Positions 24,389-33,824 of a stretch of 64,000 nucleotides of DNA are shown piece after piece. Below the pieces are notes generated by a model. That model made no database searches, was not told where the DNA came from, and was given only the letters and a program-made list of their open reading frames with translations. How positions within the stretch are numbered: the stretch's first letter is position 1; every line of letters begins with the position of its first letter. A program made the position numbers and the translations under genes. The stretch is taken from contig NZ_CP035503.1 in assembly GCF_006970865.1 (NCBI RefSeq), positions 1,129,001 to 1,193,000 of the forward strand, read 5' to 3'. This DNA comes from Rhodoferax sediminis (GTDB lineage: Bacteria > Pseudomonadota > Gammaproteobacteria > Burkholderiales > Burkholderiaceae_C).

Positions 24389-27240
24389 TACGCAAACTCC
24401 CGCACTTCACCCGCGCCGAACAGGTTGCTGGTGCAGCGAGTGCACAGCGTCGGGTGCGCCGGGTCGTGGCCGACGTCAAAGCGGTAGTGCCAGCAGCGCT
24501 CGCATTTGGTATCAATACTGGCTGTAGCCTTTATCTGAAGCTCATCAGACGCTACCAAATCAATAGCGGATGTGATGAACACGAACTTCAGGTCGTCCCC
24601 GAGACTGGCGAGCAGGGCATGGTCTTCGGCGCCCACTGCCAGGAACACATTGGCCTGCAATGACGAGCCGACCTGGCCGTCCGCGCGCAGGGCTTCGATG
24701 TCCTTGTTCACGGCGTCGCGAAGTTCGCGGATGCGCGACCATTTGGCCAGCAGATCGGCATCGGGTGCGGCCAGTTCGCTGTAGGTTTCCATGAAGATGG
24801 ACTCGCTCTGGCCTGCGAACTTCCACGCCTCCTCGGCGGTGAAGGAGAGGAACGGCGCCATCCAGCGCAGCATGGCCTGGGTGATGTGCCACAGCGCGGT
24901 TTGCGCACTGCGCCGCGCCAGCGACTTCGGGGCCGTGGTGTAGAGCCGGTCTTTCAGGATGTCGAGGTAGAACGAGCCCAGGTCTTCGCTGCAATAGATC
25001 TGCAGCTTGGACACGACCGGGTGGAATTCATACACCTTGTAGTGCGCCAGGATGTCGGCCTGCAGCTGCGCGGCGCGGGCCAGCGCGTAGCGGTCGATCT
25101 CCAGCATCTGGTTCAGGGGCACCGCGTCGGTCGCGATGGCGAAGTCGCTGGTGTTGGCCAGCAGGAACTTCAGCGTGTTGCGCACGCGCCGGTAGGTGTC
25201 CACGACCCGCGCGAGGATTTTGTCGTCGCCGGCGATATCGCCCGAGTAGTCGCTGGCGGCCACCCACAGGCGGATGATTTCGGCGCCCAGCTTCTTCGAC
25301 ACGTTCTGCGGGTCGATGCCGTTGCCCAGCGACTTGCTCATCTTGCGGCCCTGGCTGTCCACCGTGAAGCCGTGCGTCAAGAGACCACGGTAGGGCGCGC
25401 GGTCCTCCATTGCGCAGGCGATCAGGAGCGACGAATGGAACCAGCCGCGGTGCTGGTCGTGGCCTTCGAGGTAGAGGTCGGCCTCGGGGCCGCTCTCGTG
25501 GTGATTGTCCGGGTGCGTGCCGCGCAGCACATGAAAGAAGGTCGATCCCGAGTCGAACCAGACCTCGAGGATGTCGGCGCTCTTGGTGTAGTGCGGGGCA
25601 TCTTGCGCACCCAGGATCTCTTCGGCCGTCACGCGGCTCCAGGCCTCGATGCCGCCATGCTCGACGATGTCGGCGGCCTGGTCGAGGATCTCCATGGTGC
25701 GCGGGTGCAGCTCGCCCGAATCCTTGTGCAGGAAGAACGGGATCGGCACGCCCCAGCTGCGCTGGCGCGAGATGCACCAGTCGGGCCGGCCCGCGATCAT
25801 GTCGCGCAGGCGCGCCTTGCCGTTTTCCGGATAGAAGCGCGTCTGCTCGATGGCGTCGAGCGCGAGCTGGCGCAAGGGCTTGGGCGCCTTGTCCTTGGTG
25901 AACACACCAACGCCTTCGTCCATGCGGATGAACCACTGGGCCGCGGCGCGGTAGATCACCGGCGTCTTGTGGCGCCAGCAGTGCGGGTAGCTGTGGCTGA
26001 TGGTCGCGGTGGCGAGCAGGCGGCCGGCGTTCTGCAGCGCCTCGATGATGACCGGCACCGCCTTCCAGATGTTCTGCCCGCCGAACAGCGGAAAGTCGGG
26101 TGCGTACGAGCCGTTGCCCTGCACCGGATTCAGGATGTCGTCGTAGGCCAGCCCGTGCGCGACGCAGGAGTTGAAGTCGTCCAGGCCGTAGGCCGGCGAG
26201 GAGTGCACCAGGCCCGTGCCGTCGTCCGCCGTGGCGTAATCGGCCAGGTAGACGGGCGACAGGCGCCGGTAGCCCGCATCGGCGTCATACAGCGGGTGCT
26301 CGAATTCGAGACCGCCGAGCCGCTTGCCCTGGGTCGTGGCCAGCACGGTGCCGGCCAGATGGTAGCGCTGCAGGCACTGCTCGACCAGCGAGGCGGCCAG
26401 GATCAGCAGGCCGCGCGCGGTATCCACCAGCGCGTAGTCGAGCTCGGGGTTCAGGTTGATCGCCTGGTTCGCGGGAATCGTCCACGCGGTGGTGGTCCAG
26501 ATGACGGCAAAGGCATCCTTCTCCAGCGCGGGAAGGCCGAACGCCGCCGCGAGCTTCGCGGGTTCGTGCGCCCTGAACGCCACATCGATGGTCTGGCTCT
26601 TCTTGTCGGCATACTCGATCTCGAACTCGGCCAGCGAGGAGCCGCAGTCGAAGCACCAGTACACGGGCTTGAGTCCGCGGTACACGAAGCCGCGCTCGAT
26701 CACGCGCTTGAAGGCGCGCAGCTCACCGGCCTCGTTGGCGAAGTCCATCGTCTTGTACGGATGGTCCCATTCGCCCAGCACGCCCAGGCGCTGGAAGTCG
26801 GCCATCTGCTGCGCGATCTGCTCGGTGGCGTAGGCTCGGCTCTTGGCCTGCATCTCGTCGCGGCTCAGGTTGCGGCCGTATTTCTTCTCGATCGCGTTCT
26901 CGATCGGCAGGCCGTGGCAGTCCCAGCCCGGCACGTAGAGCGCATCGAAGCCTTCGAGCTGGCGCGCCTTGGTGACCATGTCCTTGAGGATCTTGTTGAC
27001 CGCGTGGCCCATGTGGATCTGGCCATTGGCGTAGGGCGGGCCGTCGTGCAGGATGAATTTCGGTGCGCCGTGGCGCGCGTCGCGCAGGCGCTGGTACAGA
27101 CCCTGCTCGTTCCATTCCCGGGCCCAGCCCGGCTCGCGCTTGGGCAGGTCGCCGCGCATCGGGAATGGGGTGTCGGGCAGATTCAAGGTGCTGCGGTAAT
27201 CGGTTTTGGCAACGGGATCAGCGGGAGTGTTATCGGTCAT
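24388..27240 (-). CDS. ileS: Isoleucyl-tRNA synthetase
   Basis: About 950 residues, a class I synthetase charging tRNA-Ile. [16 protein letters not shown] carries HIGH-type residues, [11 protein letters not shown] is the KMSKS loop, [14 protein letters not shown] belongs to the editing domain, and C-terminal CERCWHYR plus CTRC bind zinc. I prefer ATG 27240 (MTDNTP) because AAGG lies 7 bases before it; ATG 27246 is also possible. Just before the zinc motif, residues near 893-913 ([20 protein letters not shown]) are encoded by a dispersed-repeat copy (24508-24568) in frame. Confidence 0.97.
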   Translation of the reverse strand: MTDNTPADPVAKTDYRSTLNLPDTPFPMRGDLPKREPGWAREWNEQGLYQRLRDARHGAPKFILHDGPPYANGQIHMGHAVNKILKDMVTKARQLEGFDALYVPGWDCHGLPIENAIEKKYGRNLSRDEMQAKSRAYATEQIAQQMADFQRLGVLGEWDHPYKTMDFANEAGELRAFKRVIERGFVYRGLKPVYWCFDCGSSLAEFEIEYADKKSQTIDVAFRAHEPAKLAAAFGLPALEKDAFAVIWTTTAWTIPANQAINLNPELDYALVDTARGLLILAASLVEQCLQRYHLAGTVLATTQGKRLGGLEFEHPLYDADAGYRRLSPVYLADYATADDGTGLVHSSPAYGLDDFNSCVAHGLAYDDILNPVQGNGSYAPDFPLFGGQNIWKAVPVIIEALQNAGRLLATATISHSYPHCWRHKTPVIYRAAAQWFIRMDEGVGVFTKDKAPKPLRQLALDAIEQTRFYPENGKARLRDMIAGRPDWCISRQRSWGVPIPFFLHKDSGELHPRTMEILDQAADIVEHGGIEAWSRVTAEEILGAQDAPHYTKSADILEVWFDSGSTFFHVLRGTHPDNHHESGPEADLYLEGHDQHRGWFHSSLLIACAMEDRAPYRGLLTHGFTVDSQGRKMSKSLGNGIDPQNVSKKLGAEIIRLWVAASDYSGDIAGDDKILARVVDTYRRVRNTLKFLLANTSDFAIATDAVPLNQMLEIDRYALARAAQLQADILAHYKVYEFHPVVSKLQIYCSEDLGSFYLDILKDRLYTTAPKSLARRSAQTALWHITQAMLRWMAPFLSFTAEEAWKFAGQSESIFMETYSELAAPDADLLAKWSRIRELRDAVNKDIEALRADGQVGSSLQANVFLAVGAEDHALLASLGDDLKFVFITSAIDLVASDELQIKATASIDTKCERCWHYRFDVGHDPAHPTLCTRCTSNLFGAGEVREFA
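24508..24568. repeat. Dispersed repeat copy, in frame within ileS
   Basis: On the ileS strand it reads GCTATTGATTTGGTAGCG, then GATAAAGGCTACAGCCAG and TATTGATACC, the same order of blocks as the other long copies. It falls between the anticodon-binding region and the zinc finger, where insertions are tolerated. Confidence 0.65.
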
Positions 27241-27351
27241 GGCCATGCCTTAATGAGCTTGTCGTTCCGGCGCACGGGCCGGAATCCGGAAAAGGGGTTG
27301 CGCGAGGGGGCTTGCGGGGCTTGCGAAATGGCCTTCGCAAGGGCGGCCGGG

Positions 27352-28362
27352 TCAAATTCGGTCGCGCGTGGTCTGGCGATGGGTTTGCCCGTGCATCGAC
27401 GCGAAAAACGCACGCGCATCCAGGCAGTCCCGGGCGATGCCTGCCTTCAGGGCGTCCAGACCTTCGTACTTCAGTTCGTCATGCAGTTTGTGCAGCAGCT
27501 CCACCCGGATGATTTTACCGTACCCACCCACAGGCCCCAGGGCGGCGGGCCAGTCCAGGCAATGCGTCTCCAGCAGCACGCGTCCGCCGTTCACATCGTG
27601 TGGGTCCAGCGACGGGCGAATCCCCAGGTTCGCGACGCCGGGCAGGGGCAGGTTTGAGAGACCATGCACCTGCACCGCGAAGATCCCGCTGGCGGCCGGC
27701 TTCCAGTGGGCGAAGCGCAGGTTCAGGGTCGGGAAACCCAGGTCGCGCCCGAGCTTGCGTCCGTGCACCACATGGCCGCTGATGCTGTAGGGGCGCCCGA
27801 GCAGGGCCGCCGCGTCGTCCATGAGGCCCTGGCCCAGCGCCTCGCGCACTGCGGAGCTGGACACGCGCAGGCCGTGCACCTCGTAGCTGTTCATGCGCGC
27901 CACGTCGAACCCGGCCGCGGCGCCGGCGGCATCCAGCATGGCGTAGTCCCCCGCGCGCTTGGCGCCGAAGCGGAAATCGTCGCCCACCAGCACGTATTGG
28001 GCGCCCAGGCCGCGCACCAGCACGTCATCGATAAAGGCCTGCGGCGGCAGGGAGGCAAGCCGCGCGTCGAACGGCATCACCACGGTCTGGTCGACGCCGC
28101 AGCGCGCCAGCTCGGTCAGCTTGTCGCGCAACGTGCCGATGCGCGCCGGCGCCAGCTCGGGTTTGTGCGCCAGGGCGGCAAAGTAGTCGCGCGGATGCGG
28201 CTCGAAAGTCATCACGCAGCTGGGCACGCCGCGGTGCCGCGCCTCGTTGCTCAAGAGCGCCAGCATGGCCTGGTGGCCGCGGTGCATGCCATCGAAGTTG
28301 CCGATCGTCAGTGCGCAGGCGGTGGAGATGCCGGGGTAGTTGAAACCACGAAAAATCAGCAT
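27352..28362 (-). CDS. ribF: Bifunctional riboflavin kinase / FAD synthetase
   Basis: 336 residues. It phosphorylates riboflavin to FMN and adenylates FMN to FAD. The N-terminal nucleotidyl-transferase domain has TIGNFDGMHRGHQAML with the HxGH motif; ARLASLPPQAFIDDVLV and VGDDFRFGAKRAG follow. The C-terminal kinase domain has VVHGRKLGRDLGFPTLN. It lies 111 bases before ileS on the same strand, the usual start of the ribF-ileS-lspA group. A repeat copy (28369-28412) sits directly before its ATG, in the gap to the divergent HNH gene. Confidence 0.96.
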   Translation of the reverse strand: MLIFRGFNYPGISTACALTIGNFDGMHRGHQAMLALLSNEARHRGVPSCVMTFEPHPRDYFAALAHKPELAPARIGTLRDKLTELARCGVDQTVVMPFDARLASLPPQAFIDDVLVRGLGAQYVLVGDDFRFGAKRAGDYAMLDAAGAAAGFDVARMNSYEVHGLRVSSSAVREALGQGLMDDAAALLGRPYSISGHVVHGRKLGRDLGFPTLNLRFAHWKPAASGIFAVQVHGLSNLPLPGVANLGIRPSLDPHDVNGGRVLLETHCLDWPAALGPVGGYGKIIRVELLHKLHDELKYEGLDALKAGIARDCLDARAFFASMHGQTHRQTTRDRI

Positions 28363-28368
28363 GGCATG

Positions 28369-28412
28369 TTATCTTTTTGATAGCAGATCGCGCCCGTCGA
28401 ACATGGGCCTGA
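28369..28412. repeat. Dispersed repeat copy upstream of ribF
   Basis: TTATCTTTTTGATAGCAG followed by a CGCGC block and ATGGGCCTGA reproduces the first half of the long repeat copies. It begins 6 bases upstream of the ribF start codon and so must be in its leader or promoter. Confidence 0.5.
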
Positions 28413-28534
28413 CGCTAAATTGTCATGAAAAGAGTATATTGTGACTCAGCCGGGTCGCCGCCGTCGTGCCGCGATCGACTTGAAAGTGCATCGCTGCGTG
28501 CCAGTAGTTTTTAAACTGTTGTTGGAGGCGTGTT

Positions 28535-29092
28535 TTGAAGGTCTTGAAGCTGTCAGCCCAGGGGTTGCCCCAATCGTGGATTTCACTGGAACAGGCAGTG
28601 ATTCACTATGCCGCCCGGGAAGTGCGCTGGGAGGTGGGGGGCGAGGTGGCCGTGTTCCGCGGTGGCCACAATGCGGTCTCGGGTGAGCAGTCGATCATCA
28701 CGGTCAACAGCATCATCGGCACCCGCGGTGTGCCCAACATCAACCCGTTTCACCTCAAGCCCGGCCTGACCAACAGCAAACTGTTTGCGCGCGACCGCAA
28801 CATCTGCGCCTACTGCGGCAACCAGTTTCATGAGGAAGAGCTGACGCGCGAACACATCATTCCGTTCGCGCAAAATGGCATCGACAAGTGGATGAACGTG
28901 GTGACCGCCTGCCGCGCGTGCAACCACCGCAAGAGCAGCCGCACACCCGAGCAGGCCCACATGCCGCTGCTCTACACCCCGTATGTGCCCAGCCTGTGGG
29001 AGGACTTCATCCTGCGCAACCGCCGGATTCTGGCGGACCAGATGGAGTTCCTGATGGCGCATCTGCCCAAGACCTCGCGCCTGTACAGCTGA
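28535..29092 (+). CDS. HNH endonuclease
   Basis: 185 residues starting with TTG 28535, preceded by GGAGG. The C-terminal half holds the HNH fold: ARDRNICAYCGNQF, then ELTREHIIPFAQNG, then NVVTACRACNHRKSSRTPEQA, with two Cys pairs for zinc and the catalytic His in REHIIP. The N-terminal half (SWISLEQAVIHYA) is a conserved region of unknown role seen in stand-alone Burkholderiales relatives. Probably a housekeeping nuclease rather than part of a restriction system, since no partner gene lies nearby. Confidence 0.85.
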   Translation: MKVLKLSAQGLPQSWISLEQAVIHYAAREVRWEVGGEVAVFRGGHNAVSGEQSIITVNSIIGTRGVPNINPFHLKPGLTNSKLFARDRNICAYCGNQFHEEELTREHIIPFAQNGIDKWMNVVTACRACNHRKSSRTPEQAHMPLLYTPYVPSLWEDFILRNRRILADQMEFLMAHLPKTSRLYS

Positions 29093-29134
29093 CGCGCCGG
29101 GCGCGTCTCGCGCCCTGTGTCTGCTGCGCCGACT

Positions 29135-30520
29135 TCAGTTCGTCAGTTCCAGCACGACCGCATTGTTCCCGGCCGCGGGCCAGGTGCGTCCGGTGATCCG
29201 CTCGCCGTTGAATTCGGCCGTGATGGCACGCATGCCGGCCTGGGCAGTCTTGAGGGTCGAGCTCGAAACACCGGCGACGCCGGCGGGCGGGACGCCAGGT
29301 GGGGGCGTCTGGCCGTCGAAGCTGATTTTGTCGCGCACGGCATCGAAATAGCCGCGCGGGCGCGTCAGCGTGACGACCGAGCCGGCGCCCGGGTCACCAG
29401 CCTTCAGACGCTCCGGGTGCATGTCCACGATGCGGCTCGAGCGCGGGAACGGGCTGCGGTAAATGTGCGTGGTGGCGTAGCCCGGCGCGCTGATGACGAA
29501 CTCGTACGGCACACCGGCTCGTGCCTTGAACGGGCCCCACAACCCGTCGGCGGCAATGGTTTTGCTGAACGCGGCGGCGCCGATGCGCTCGCCCGTGGCG
29601 GGGTCGGTCGCGTAGATGGCGAGTTGCGCGCCGGCCAGCGGCAGGTTGTTGCTGAAGTCGCCGGAGGCGGGGTCGCTGGATTGCACGCCCAGGCCGGTGA
29701 CCTTGCCACTCAGCACGGGTGCGGCCTCGGGCACGATGGCCAGCGTGCGAGGCGCGTGGCCGGTGATGAAGGTGTACATGGCGCCGAAGGCCGCGGGCGA
29801 AAACGCGGTTTCGCGATGGTCGACACGCGGGATCACCACGTTGGTCGCGCCCTTGAGCGCCGGGCCCTCGAACGTGACATTGGTGGGCTTGCCCTTGGCG
29901 CCGATCCACAGACCGTCGGGCTGGGCGTACTTGTCGTTGCTGTCCGAGCGGATCGTCAGCCACTTCACGCCGGGCGTGACTTCATCGCCGTTCGGACCCT
30001 TGGGCGCATTGAGCCCGGTGAGGAATGGCCCGGTGCCCGAGAATTCATTGCCTTCGTTGAAGCCCTTGATGGCCCAGACGCCGTGGTTGGGCGTGCCGCC
30101 CAGGATGGCCTGGCTCACGGTCTTGTCGCCGCCGCCGTTCTGGATGTAGTTGCGAATCGCGTTGCCGCCGCGCGAGTTGCCCACCAGCACCACCTGGCGG
30201 GCCCCGGTCGCCTGGCGCACCTTGTCCACTGCGGCGCTCAGGTATGCCATGTTTTCGATGGTTGACGAGCGTCCGGCCTGTGGCTTGCTGTCGTCGTCGC
30301 GCGCCAGCGGGTAGGGCACATCGATGGCATGCAGGCGATCGGCCGGCCAGCCGTTCGACTCGAAGCGCCAGATCGTGGTCTGCCAGAGCGCGGCGCTGTC
30401 GCCATTGCCGTGCACGAAGACGATGGGCGGGGCTTCCCGCAAGCGGGGCCCGGTGGCGCAAGCGGCCAGCACCAGCGTGCTGGTCATCAAAGCGAGGAAC
30501 AGGCGGCGGGTGGTCATCAT
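29135..30520 (-). CDS. Lipoprotein alpha/beta hydrolase (esterase/lipase-like)
   Basis: 461 residues. The N-terminus MMTTRRLFLALMTSTLVLAA is followed by CATG, giving an LAAC lipobox; the twin arginine may also allow Tat export. The hydrolase core shows IVFVHGNGDSAALWQ for the oxyanion hole, VVLVGNSRGGNAIRN for the nucleophile serine and VIPRVDHRE for the histidine. After about residue 280, repeated beta-rich segments (GATLAIYATDPATGE type) look like an accessory binding domain. GGAGAGCGCC before ATG 30520 sets the start. Likely an outer-membrane or periplasmic esterase. Confidence 0.8.
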   Translation of the reverse strand: MMTTRRLFLALMTSTLVLAACATGPRLREAPPIVFVHGNGDSAALWQTTIWRFESNGWPADRLHAIDVPYPLARDDDSKPQAGRSSTIENMAYLSAAVDKVRQATGARQVVLVGNSRGGNAIRNYIQNGGGDKTVSQAILGGTPNHGVWAIKGFNEGNEFSGTGPFLTGLNAPKGPNGDEVTPGVKWLTIRSDSNDKYAQPDGLWIGAKGKPTNVTFEGPALKGATNVVIPRVDHRETAFSPAAFGAMYTFITGHAPRTLAIVPEAAPVLSGKVTGLGVQSSDPASGDFSNNLPLAGAQLAIYATDPATGERIGAAAFSKTIAADGLWGPFKARAGVPYEFVISAPGYATTHIYRSPFPRSSRIVDMHPERLKAGDPGAGSVVTLTRPRGYFDAVRDKISFDGQTPPPGVPPAGVAGVSSSTLKTAQAGMRAITAEFNGERITGRTWPAAGNNAVVLELTN

Positions 30521-30537
30521 GGCGCTCTCCAGTTTAA

Positions 30538-30570
30538 ATAAAAAAGCCCGCAAGCCCAGGACCTGCGGGC
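30538..30570 (-). terminator. Rho-independent terminator after the acyl-CoA dehydrogenase pair
   Basis: On the minus strand GCCCGCA and TGCGGGC form a 7-bp stem around an 11-base loop, followed by TTTTTT. It ends transcription from the dehydrogenase genes before the esterase gene. Confidence 0.8.
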
Positions 30571-30595
30571 ATTGTTTGCTATCAATGCCGAAGCA

Positions 30596-31711
30596 TCAGG
30601 CGAACACGCCGGCCTTGTCCTGCATGCGCTGCGAGACCTCGCCCAGGTGGTGCAGGGTATCGCCAAAGGTCATCTCCATCTGCGTGAGCCGCTTGAAGTA
30701 GTGGCTCACGATGTACTCGTCGGTCACGCCGATGCCGCCGTGCAGCTGCACCGCCTGCTGGCCGACAAAGCGCATCGACACGCCCAGCTGGTACTTGGCA
30801 CGCGCCAGCGCCCGGCGCCGTTCCTCGGTCGGCGCGTTGAGCTTGAGTGCCGCGTAGTAGCTCATGGAGCGCGCCAGCTCCAGCTGCATTTTCATGTCGG
30901 CAATGCGATGGCGCAGCGCCTGGAAGCTGCCGATGAACACGCCGAACTGCTTGCGCGTGTTCAGGTACTCGGCCGTGATTGCCATCGTCTTGTCCATCAC
31001 GCCCACGCCTTCGGCGCAGGTGGCGGCAATGCCGATGTCCACCGCGTGCTCCAGTGCGCTCAAGCCGTCGAGCGTGATCAGACTGGCCGGGGCCTCCTTG
31101 AGCGTGACTTCGGCGGCGCGGCCGCCGTCCTGCGTGCCGTAGCCGCGGGTGCTGACACCGGCGGCGCTGCGCTCCACCAGGAACAGGGCCAGCTTGCCAG
31201 CCACGGTGGCGGGCACGATAAAGGCGTCGGCCTGGTCGCCAACGGGAACTATGCTTTTGGTAGCGCTCAACGTCCAGCCGGCACCGGCTTGCGTCGCTTG
31301 GGCTGCGCAGGCATCGAGCTGGTAGCGAGCCGCGCGCTCCTGATGGGCCAGCACGACGAGGGCTTCGCCGCTGGCAATCCTCGGCAGCCACGCGGCCTTG
31401 ACGGCCTCGGGCGCGTAGCCCGAGAGCACGCCGCCCGCGATCAGCGTCTGCACCAGCGGCTCCAGCACGATGCCGCGCCCGAGCTCCTCCATCACCACCA
31501 TGCCCTCGACCGGGCCCATGCCCAGGCCGTCATGGGCTTCGGGGATGTACAGGCCGGCCAGGCCGAGCTGCGCGAGTTCGGTATAGGCCTCGCGCAAGAA
31601 GCCGCCGGCCTTGACGATGTCGCGGCGGCGCTCGAAGCTGTAACCCTTGTCCACCCATTTGCGCACCGCGTCGCGCAGATGTTCCTGGTCGTCCGTGAAA
31701 TCAAAATCCAT
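30596..31711 (-). CDS. Acyl-CoA dehydrogenase, small-subunit type (pimeloyl-CoA dehydrogenase-like)
   Basis: 371 residues, an FAD-dependent acyl-CoA dehydrogenase that introduces an alpha-beta double bond. FDFTDDQEHLRDAVRKWVDKG at the N-terminus, then GMVVMEELGRG, and a C-terminal half with NTRKQFGVFIGSFQALRHRIADM and QLHGGIGVTDEY, which binds FAD. The active-site base region is less conserved than in the partner, which fits a heterodimer of the PimC/PimD type. Second gene of the pair, 94 bases after the larger subunit, and closed by a terminator. Confidence 0.88.
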   Translation of the reverse strand: MDFDFTDDQEHLRDAVRKWVDKGYSFERRRDIVKAGGFLREAYTELAQLGLAGLYIPEAHDGLGMGPVEGMVVMEELGRGIVLEPLVQTLIAGGVLSGYAPEAVKAAWLPRIASGEALVVLAHQERAARYQLDACAAQATQAGAGWTLSATKSIVPVGDQADAFIVPATVAGKLALFLVERSAAGVSTRGYGTQDGGRAAEVTLKEAPASLITLDGLSALEHAVDIGIAATCAEGVGVMDKTMAITAEYLNTRKQFGVFIGSFQALRHRIADMKMQLELARSMSYYAALKLNAPTEERRRALARAKYQLGVSMRFVGQQAVQLHGGIGVTDEYIVSHYFKRLTQMEMTFGDTLHHLGEVSQRMQDKAGVFA

Positions 31712-31741
31712 TTGTCACTCCTAGTGAAGCTCTTGCTGGAG

Positions 31742-31790
31742 CCCCCTCCTGGAGGGGGCGCGGGGGAGCAGTGTTGTCGGGCAAAGCCCG
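31742..31790. other. Two hairpins between the paired dehydrogenase genes
   Basis: CCCCCTCC, one T, GGAGGGGG (31742-31758) and CGGGC, AAA, GCCCG (31778-31790) can both fold. Neither is followed by a T tract on the minus strand, so they are better explained as mRNA stability or processing elements between two subunit genes than as terminators. Confidence 0.5.
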
Positions 31791-31805
31791 GACTGTTCTA
31801 CGGCT

Positions 31806-33005
31806 TTAGCCGAGAACAGTCTGGGCGACGATGTTTCGTTGCACTTCGTTGCTGCCGCCGTAAATGGTGGTCTTGCGCAGGTTGAAGTAGGTCGAGGCCA
31901 GCGGTGCGCAGTGGGCGGCGCCCCCGGGCCAGAGGCCCCCCAGGGCTTGGTCGCCCTGCCAGCCGGCTTCCATCGCCTCATGAATGAGGGGCAGGCTGTA
32001 GGGGCCGGCGGCCAGCATCATCAGTTCGCTGTAGCGCTGCTGGATTTCGCTGCCGCGGATCTTGAGCAGGCCGGCCACGTCGAGCGAATTCTTGCCCGAC
32101 TTTTCGGCCGACAGCACGCGCAGCACCATCATCTCCAGCGCCACCACATCGACTTCGAGCTTGGCGATCTCGTCGCGGAAACGGGTGTCGTCATACACGC
32201 CCTCCGCCTTGGCGATGCGCTTGAGGCGCTCGAGTTCGCGCTTGGCCCGGTTCACGTCGGCGATGTTGGTGCGCTCGTGGCTCAGCAGGTGCTTGGCGTA
32301 GGTCCAGCCCTTGTTCTCCTCGCCGATCAGGTTCTCGGCCGGCACTTCGACATTGTCGAACCAGACCTCGTTGACCTCGGCCTCGCCGTCGAGCAGCACG
32401 ATGGGGCGCACCGTGACGCCGGGCGACTTCATGTCGATCAAGAGGAATGAGATGCCGGTTTGCGGCTTGCCCTCGGTGCTGGTGCGCACCAGGCAGAAAA
32501 TCCATTCGCCGTACTGGCCCAGCGTGGTCCAGGTCTTCTGGCCGTTGACGATGTATTTGTCACCCTGGCGCTCGGCCCGGGTCTTGACGGACGCGAGGTC
32601 GGAGCCCGAGCCCGGCTCGCTGTAGCCCTGGCTCCACCAGACCTCGCCGCTGGCGATGCCGGGCAGGAAGCGCTTTTGCTGCTCGGCGTTGCCGAAGGCC
32701 ATGATCACGGGCGCCACCATCACCGGGCCGAACGGCACCACGCGCGGCGCACCGGCCAGCGCGCATTCTTCCTCGAACAAATGCTTTTGCACCGCGTTCC
32801 AGCCCGGGCCGCCAAACTGCGTGGGCCAGCCCCAGCCGAGCCAGCCTTTTTTGCCCAGGATCTTGGCCCAGCGCTGCATGTCGTCGCGCGACAGGCGCAG
32901 GGCGTTGTGAACTTTTTGCGAGATGTCGGGGGGCAGGTTCGCGTGCACCCAGTTGCGGACGTCTTCGCGAAACTTCTGTTCTTCGGGGGTAAAGGCCAAA
33001 TCCAT
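31806..33005 (-). CDS. Acyl-CoA dehydrogenase, large-subunit type (pimeloyl-CoA dehydrogenase-like)
   Basis: 399 residues. MDLAFTPEEQKFREDVRNWV begins the family; GYSEPGSGSDLASVKTRAE and KTWTTLGQYGEWIFCLVR bind FAD and substrate; the C-terminal TTIYGGSNEVQRNIVAQ is the signature end, with a glutamate. I chose ATG 33005 over the upstream extension to 33200. It forms an operon with the smaller subunit and probably acts in oxidation of dicarboxyl-CoA or branched acyl-CoA. Divergent from purN with 197 bases between. Confidence 0.9.
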   Translation of the reverse strand: MDLAFTPEEQKFREDVRNWVHANLPPDISQKVHNALRLSRDDMQRWAKILGKKGWLGWGWPTQFGGPGWNAVQKHLFEEECALAGAPRVVPFGPVMVAPVIMAFGNAEQQKRFLPGIASGEVWWSQGYSEPGSGSDLASVKTRAERQGDKYIVNGQKTWTTLGQYGEWIFCLVRTSTEGKPQTGISFLLIDMKSPGVTVRPIVLLDGEAEVNEVWFDNVEVPAENLIGEENKGWTYAKHLLSHERTNIADVNRAKRELERLKRIAKAEGVYDDTRFRDEIAKLEVDVVALEMMVLRVLSAEKSGKNSLDVAGLLKIRGSEIQQRYSELMMLAAGPYSLPLIHEAMEAGWQGDQALGGLWPGGAAHCAPLASTYFNLRKTTIYGGSNEVQRNIVAQTVLG

Positions 33006-33202
33006 TCGATAAATCTCCAGTGAATGCCGGGCAGAATTGCCGTTTTTAGCACGACCGTTCGATTGCTTCTGTCCAAGTGGCGACAAGCCCGGCTGCAGGC
33101 ATAGTTTTGCACGCTTTGCGGGTGTGGCGCCAGCACGTTTTCCTGTCGGCCCCCGACGGGATGGCCAAGCGCGTCCGGGCGAGCCTGATAATTCCGCCAA
33201 CT

Positions 33203-33784
33203 ATGAAAAACATTGTGATTTTGATCTCGGGCGAGGGCTCCAACATGGCCGCCATCGTGCGGGCGGCCCAGCGTGACGGTTGGCGCGAAAAATTGGATGC
33301 CCGCGTGGCCGCCGTCATCAGCAACAAGGCCGCGGCCAGGGGCCTGGTCTTTGCGCGCGAGCAGGGCCTTGCGGCCGAGGTGGTCGAGCACACGGCGCAC
33401 CCGTCGCGCGAGGCGTTCGACGCCGCGCTGGCCGCGGCCATCGAGCGCCATCAGCCGGCGCTGGTGGTGCTGGCCGGTTTCATGCGCATCCTGACGCCGG
33501 ATTTCGTCAGTCGCTACGAGGGGCGGCTGCTCAACATCCATCCCTCGCTGTTGCCGGCCTTTCCGGGCCTGCACACGCACCAGCGCGCGATCGGGGCCGG
33601 CTGCCAGGTGGCCGGCGCCACCGTGCATCAGGTGACGGCGGAACTGGACCACGGCCCGATCCTGGCGCAGGCCGTGGTGCCGCTCTTGCCGCACGACACG
33701 CCCGACACGCTGGCCGCGCGGGTGCGCACCCAGGAGCACCTGCTCTACCCGCGCGCGATCGCGCAGTTGCTTCCAAATTTATAG
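33203..33784 (+). CDS. purN: Phosphoribosylglycinamide formyltransferase
   Basis: 193 residues. It transfers a formyl group from 10-formyl-tetrahydrofolate to GAR in purine synthesis. ILISGEGSNMAAI binds phosphate, NIHPSLLPAFPGLHTH carries the catalytic Asn and His, and ELDHGPILAQ the catalytic Asp. The frame is open from 33077 but ATG 33203 matches the family start. Its last codons and TAG stop (CCA AAT TTA TAG) coincide with the first bases of a dispersed-repeat copy (33775-33824), so the native C-terminus may have been trimmed or replaced there. Confidence 0.96.
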   Translation: MKNIVILISGEGSNMAAIVRAAQRDGWREKLDARVAAVISNKAAARGLVFAREQGLAAEVVEHTAHPSREAFDAALAAAIERHQPALVVLAGFMRILTPDFVSRYEGRLLNIHPSLLPAFPGLHTHQRAIGAGCQVAGATVHQVTAELDHGPILAQAVVPLLPHDTPDTLAARVRTQEHLLYPRAIAQLLPNL

Positions 33785-33824
33785 CTTATCGCGCATATCC
33801 AGCAAGGGCCACAGGCGCTTTTCA
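33775..33824. repeat. Dispersed repeat copy at the purN / DUF1653 junction
   Basis: TTTATAGCTTATCGCGC, then TATCCAGCAAGGGCCACAGG and CGCTTTTCATTC follow the block order of the other long copies. It carries the purN stop codon at one end and the TGA stop of the convergent DUF1653 gene at the other (33822-33824 on the complement). Confidence 0.65.

Noticed and set aside
22403..24487. 694-codon open frame on the plus strand
   Set aside because: Antisense to the Na/Pi symporter and lspA; low-complexity His/Gln/Arg composition.
24886..27657. 923-codon open frame on the plus strand
   Set aside because: It lies antisense to ileS and ribF, with Arg/His/Gly/Val-rich composition typical of shadow frames in high-GC DNA and no motif.
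31243..31275. Possible further copy of the dispersed repeat in the small acyl-CoA dehydrogenase gene
   Set aside because: Only one half (ATGCTTTTGGTAGCGC) resembles the core and the following blocks do not match.
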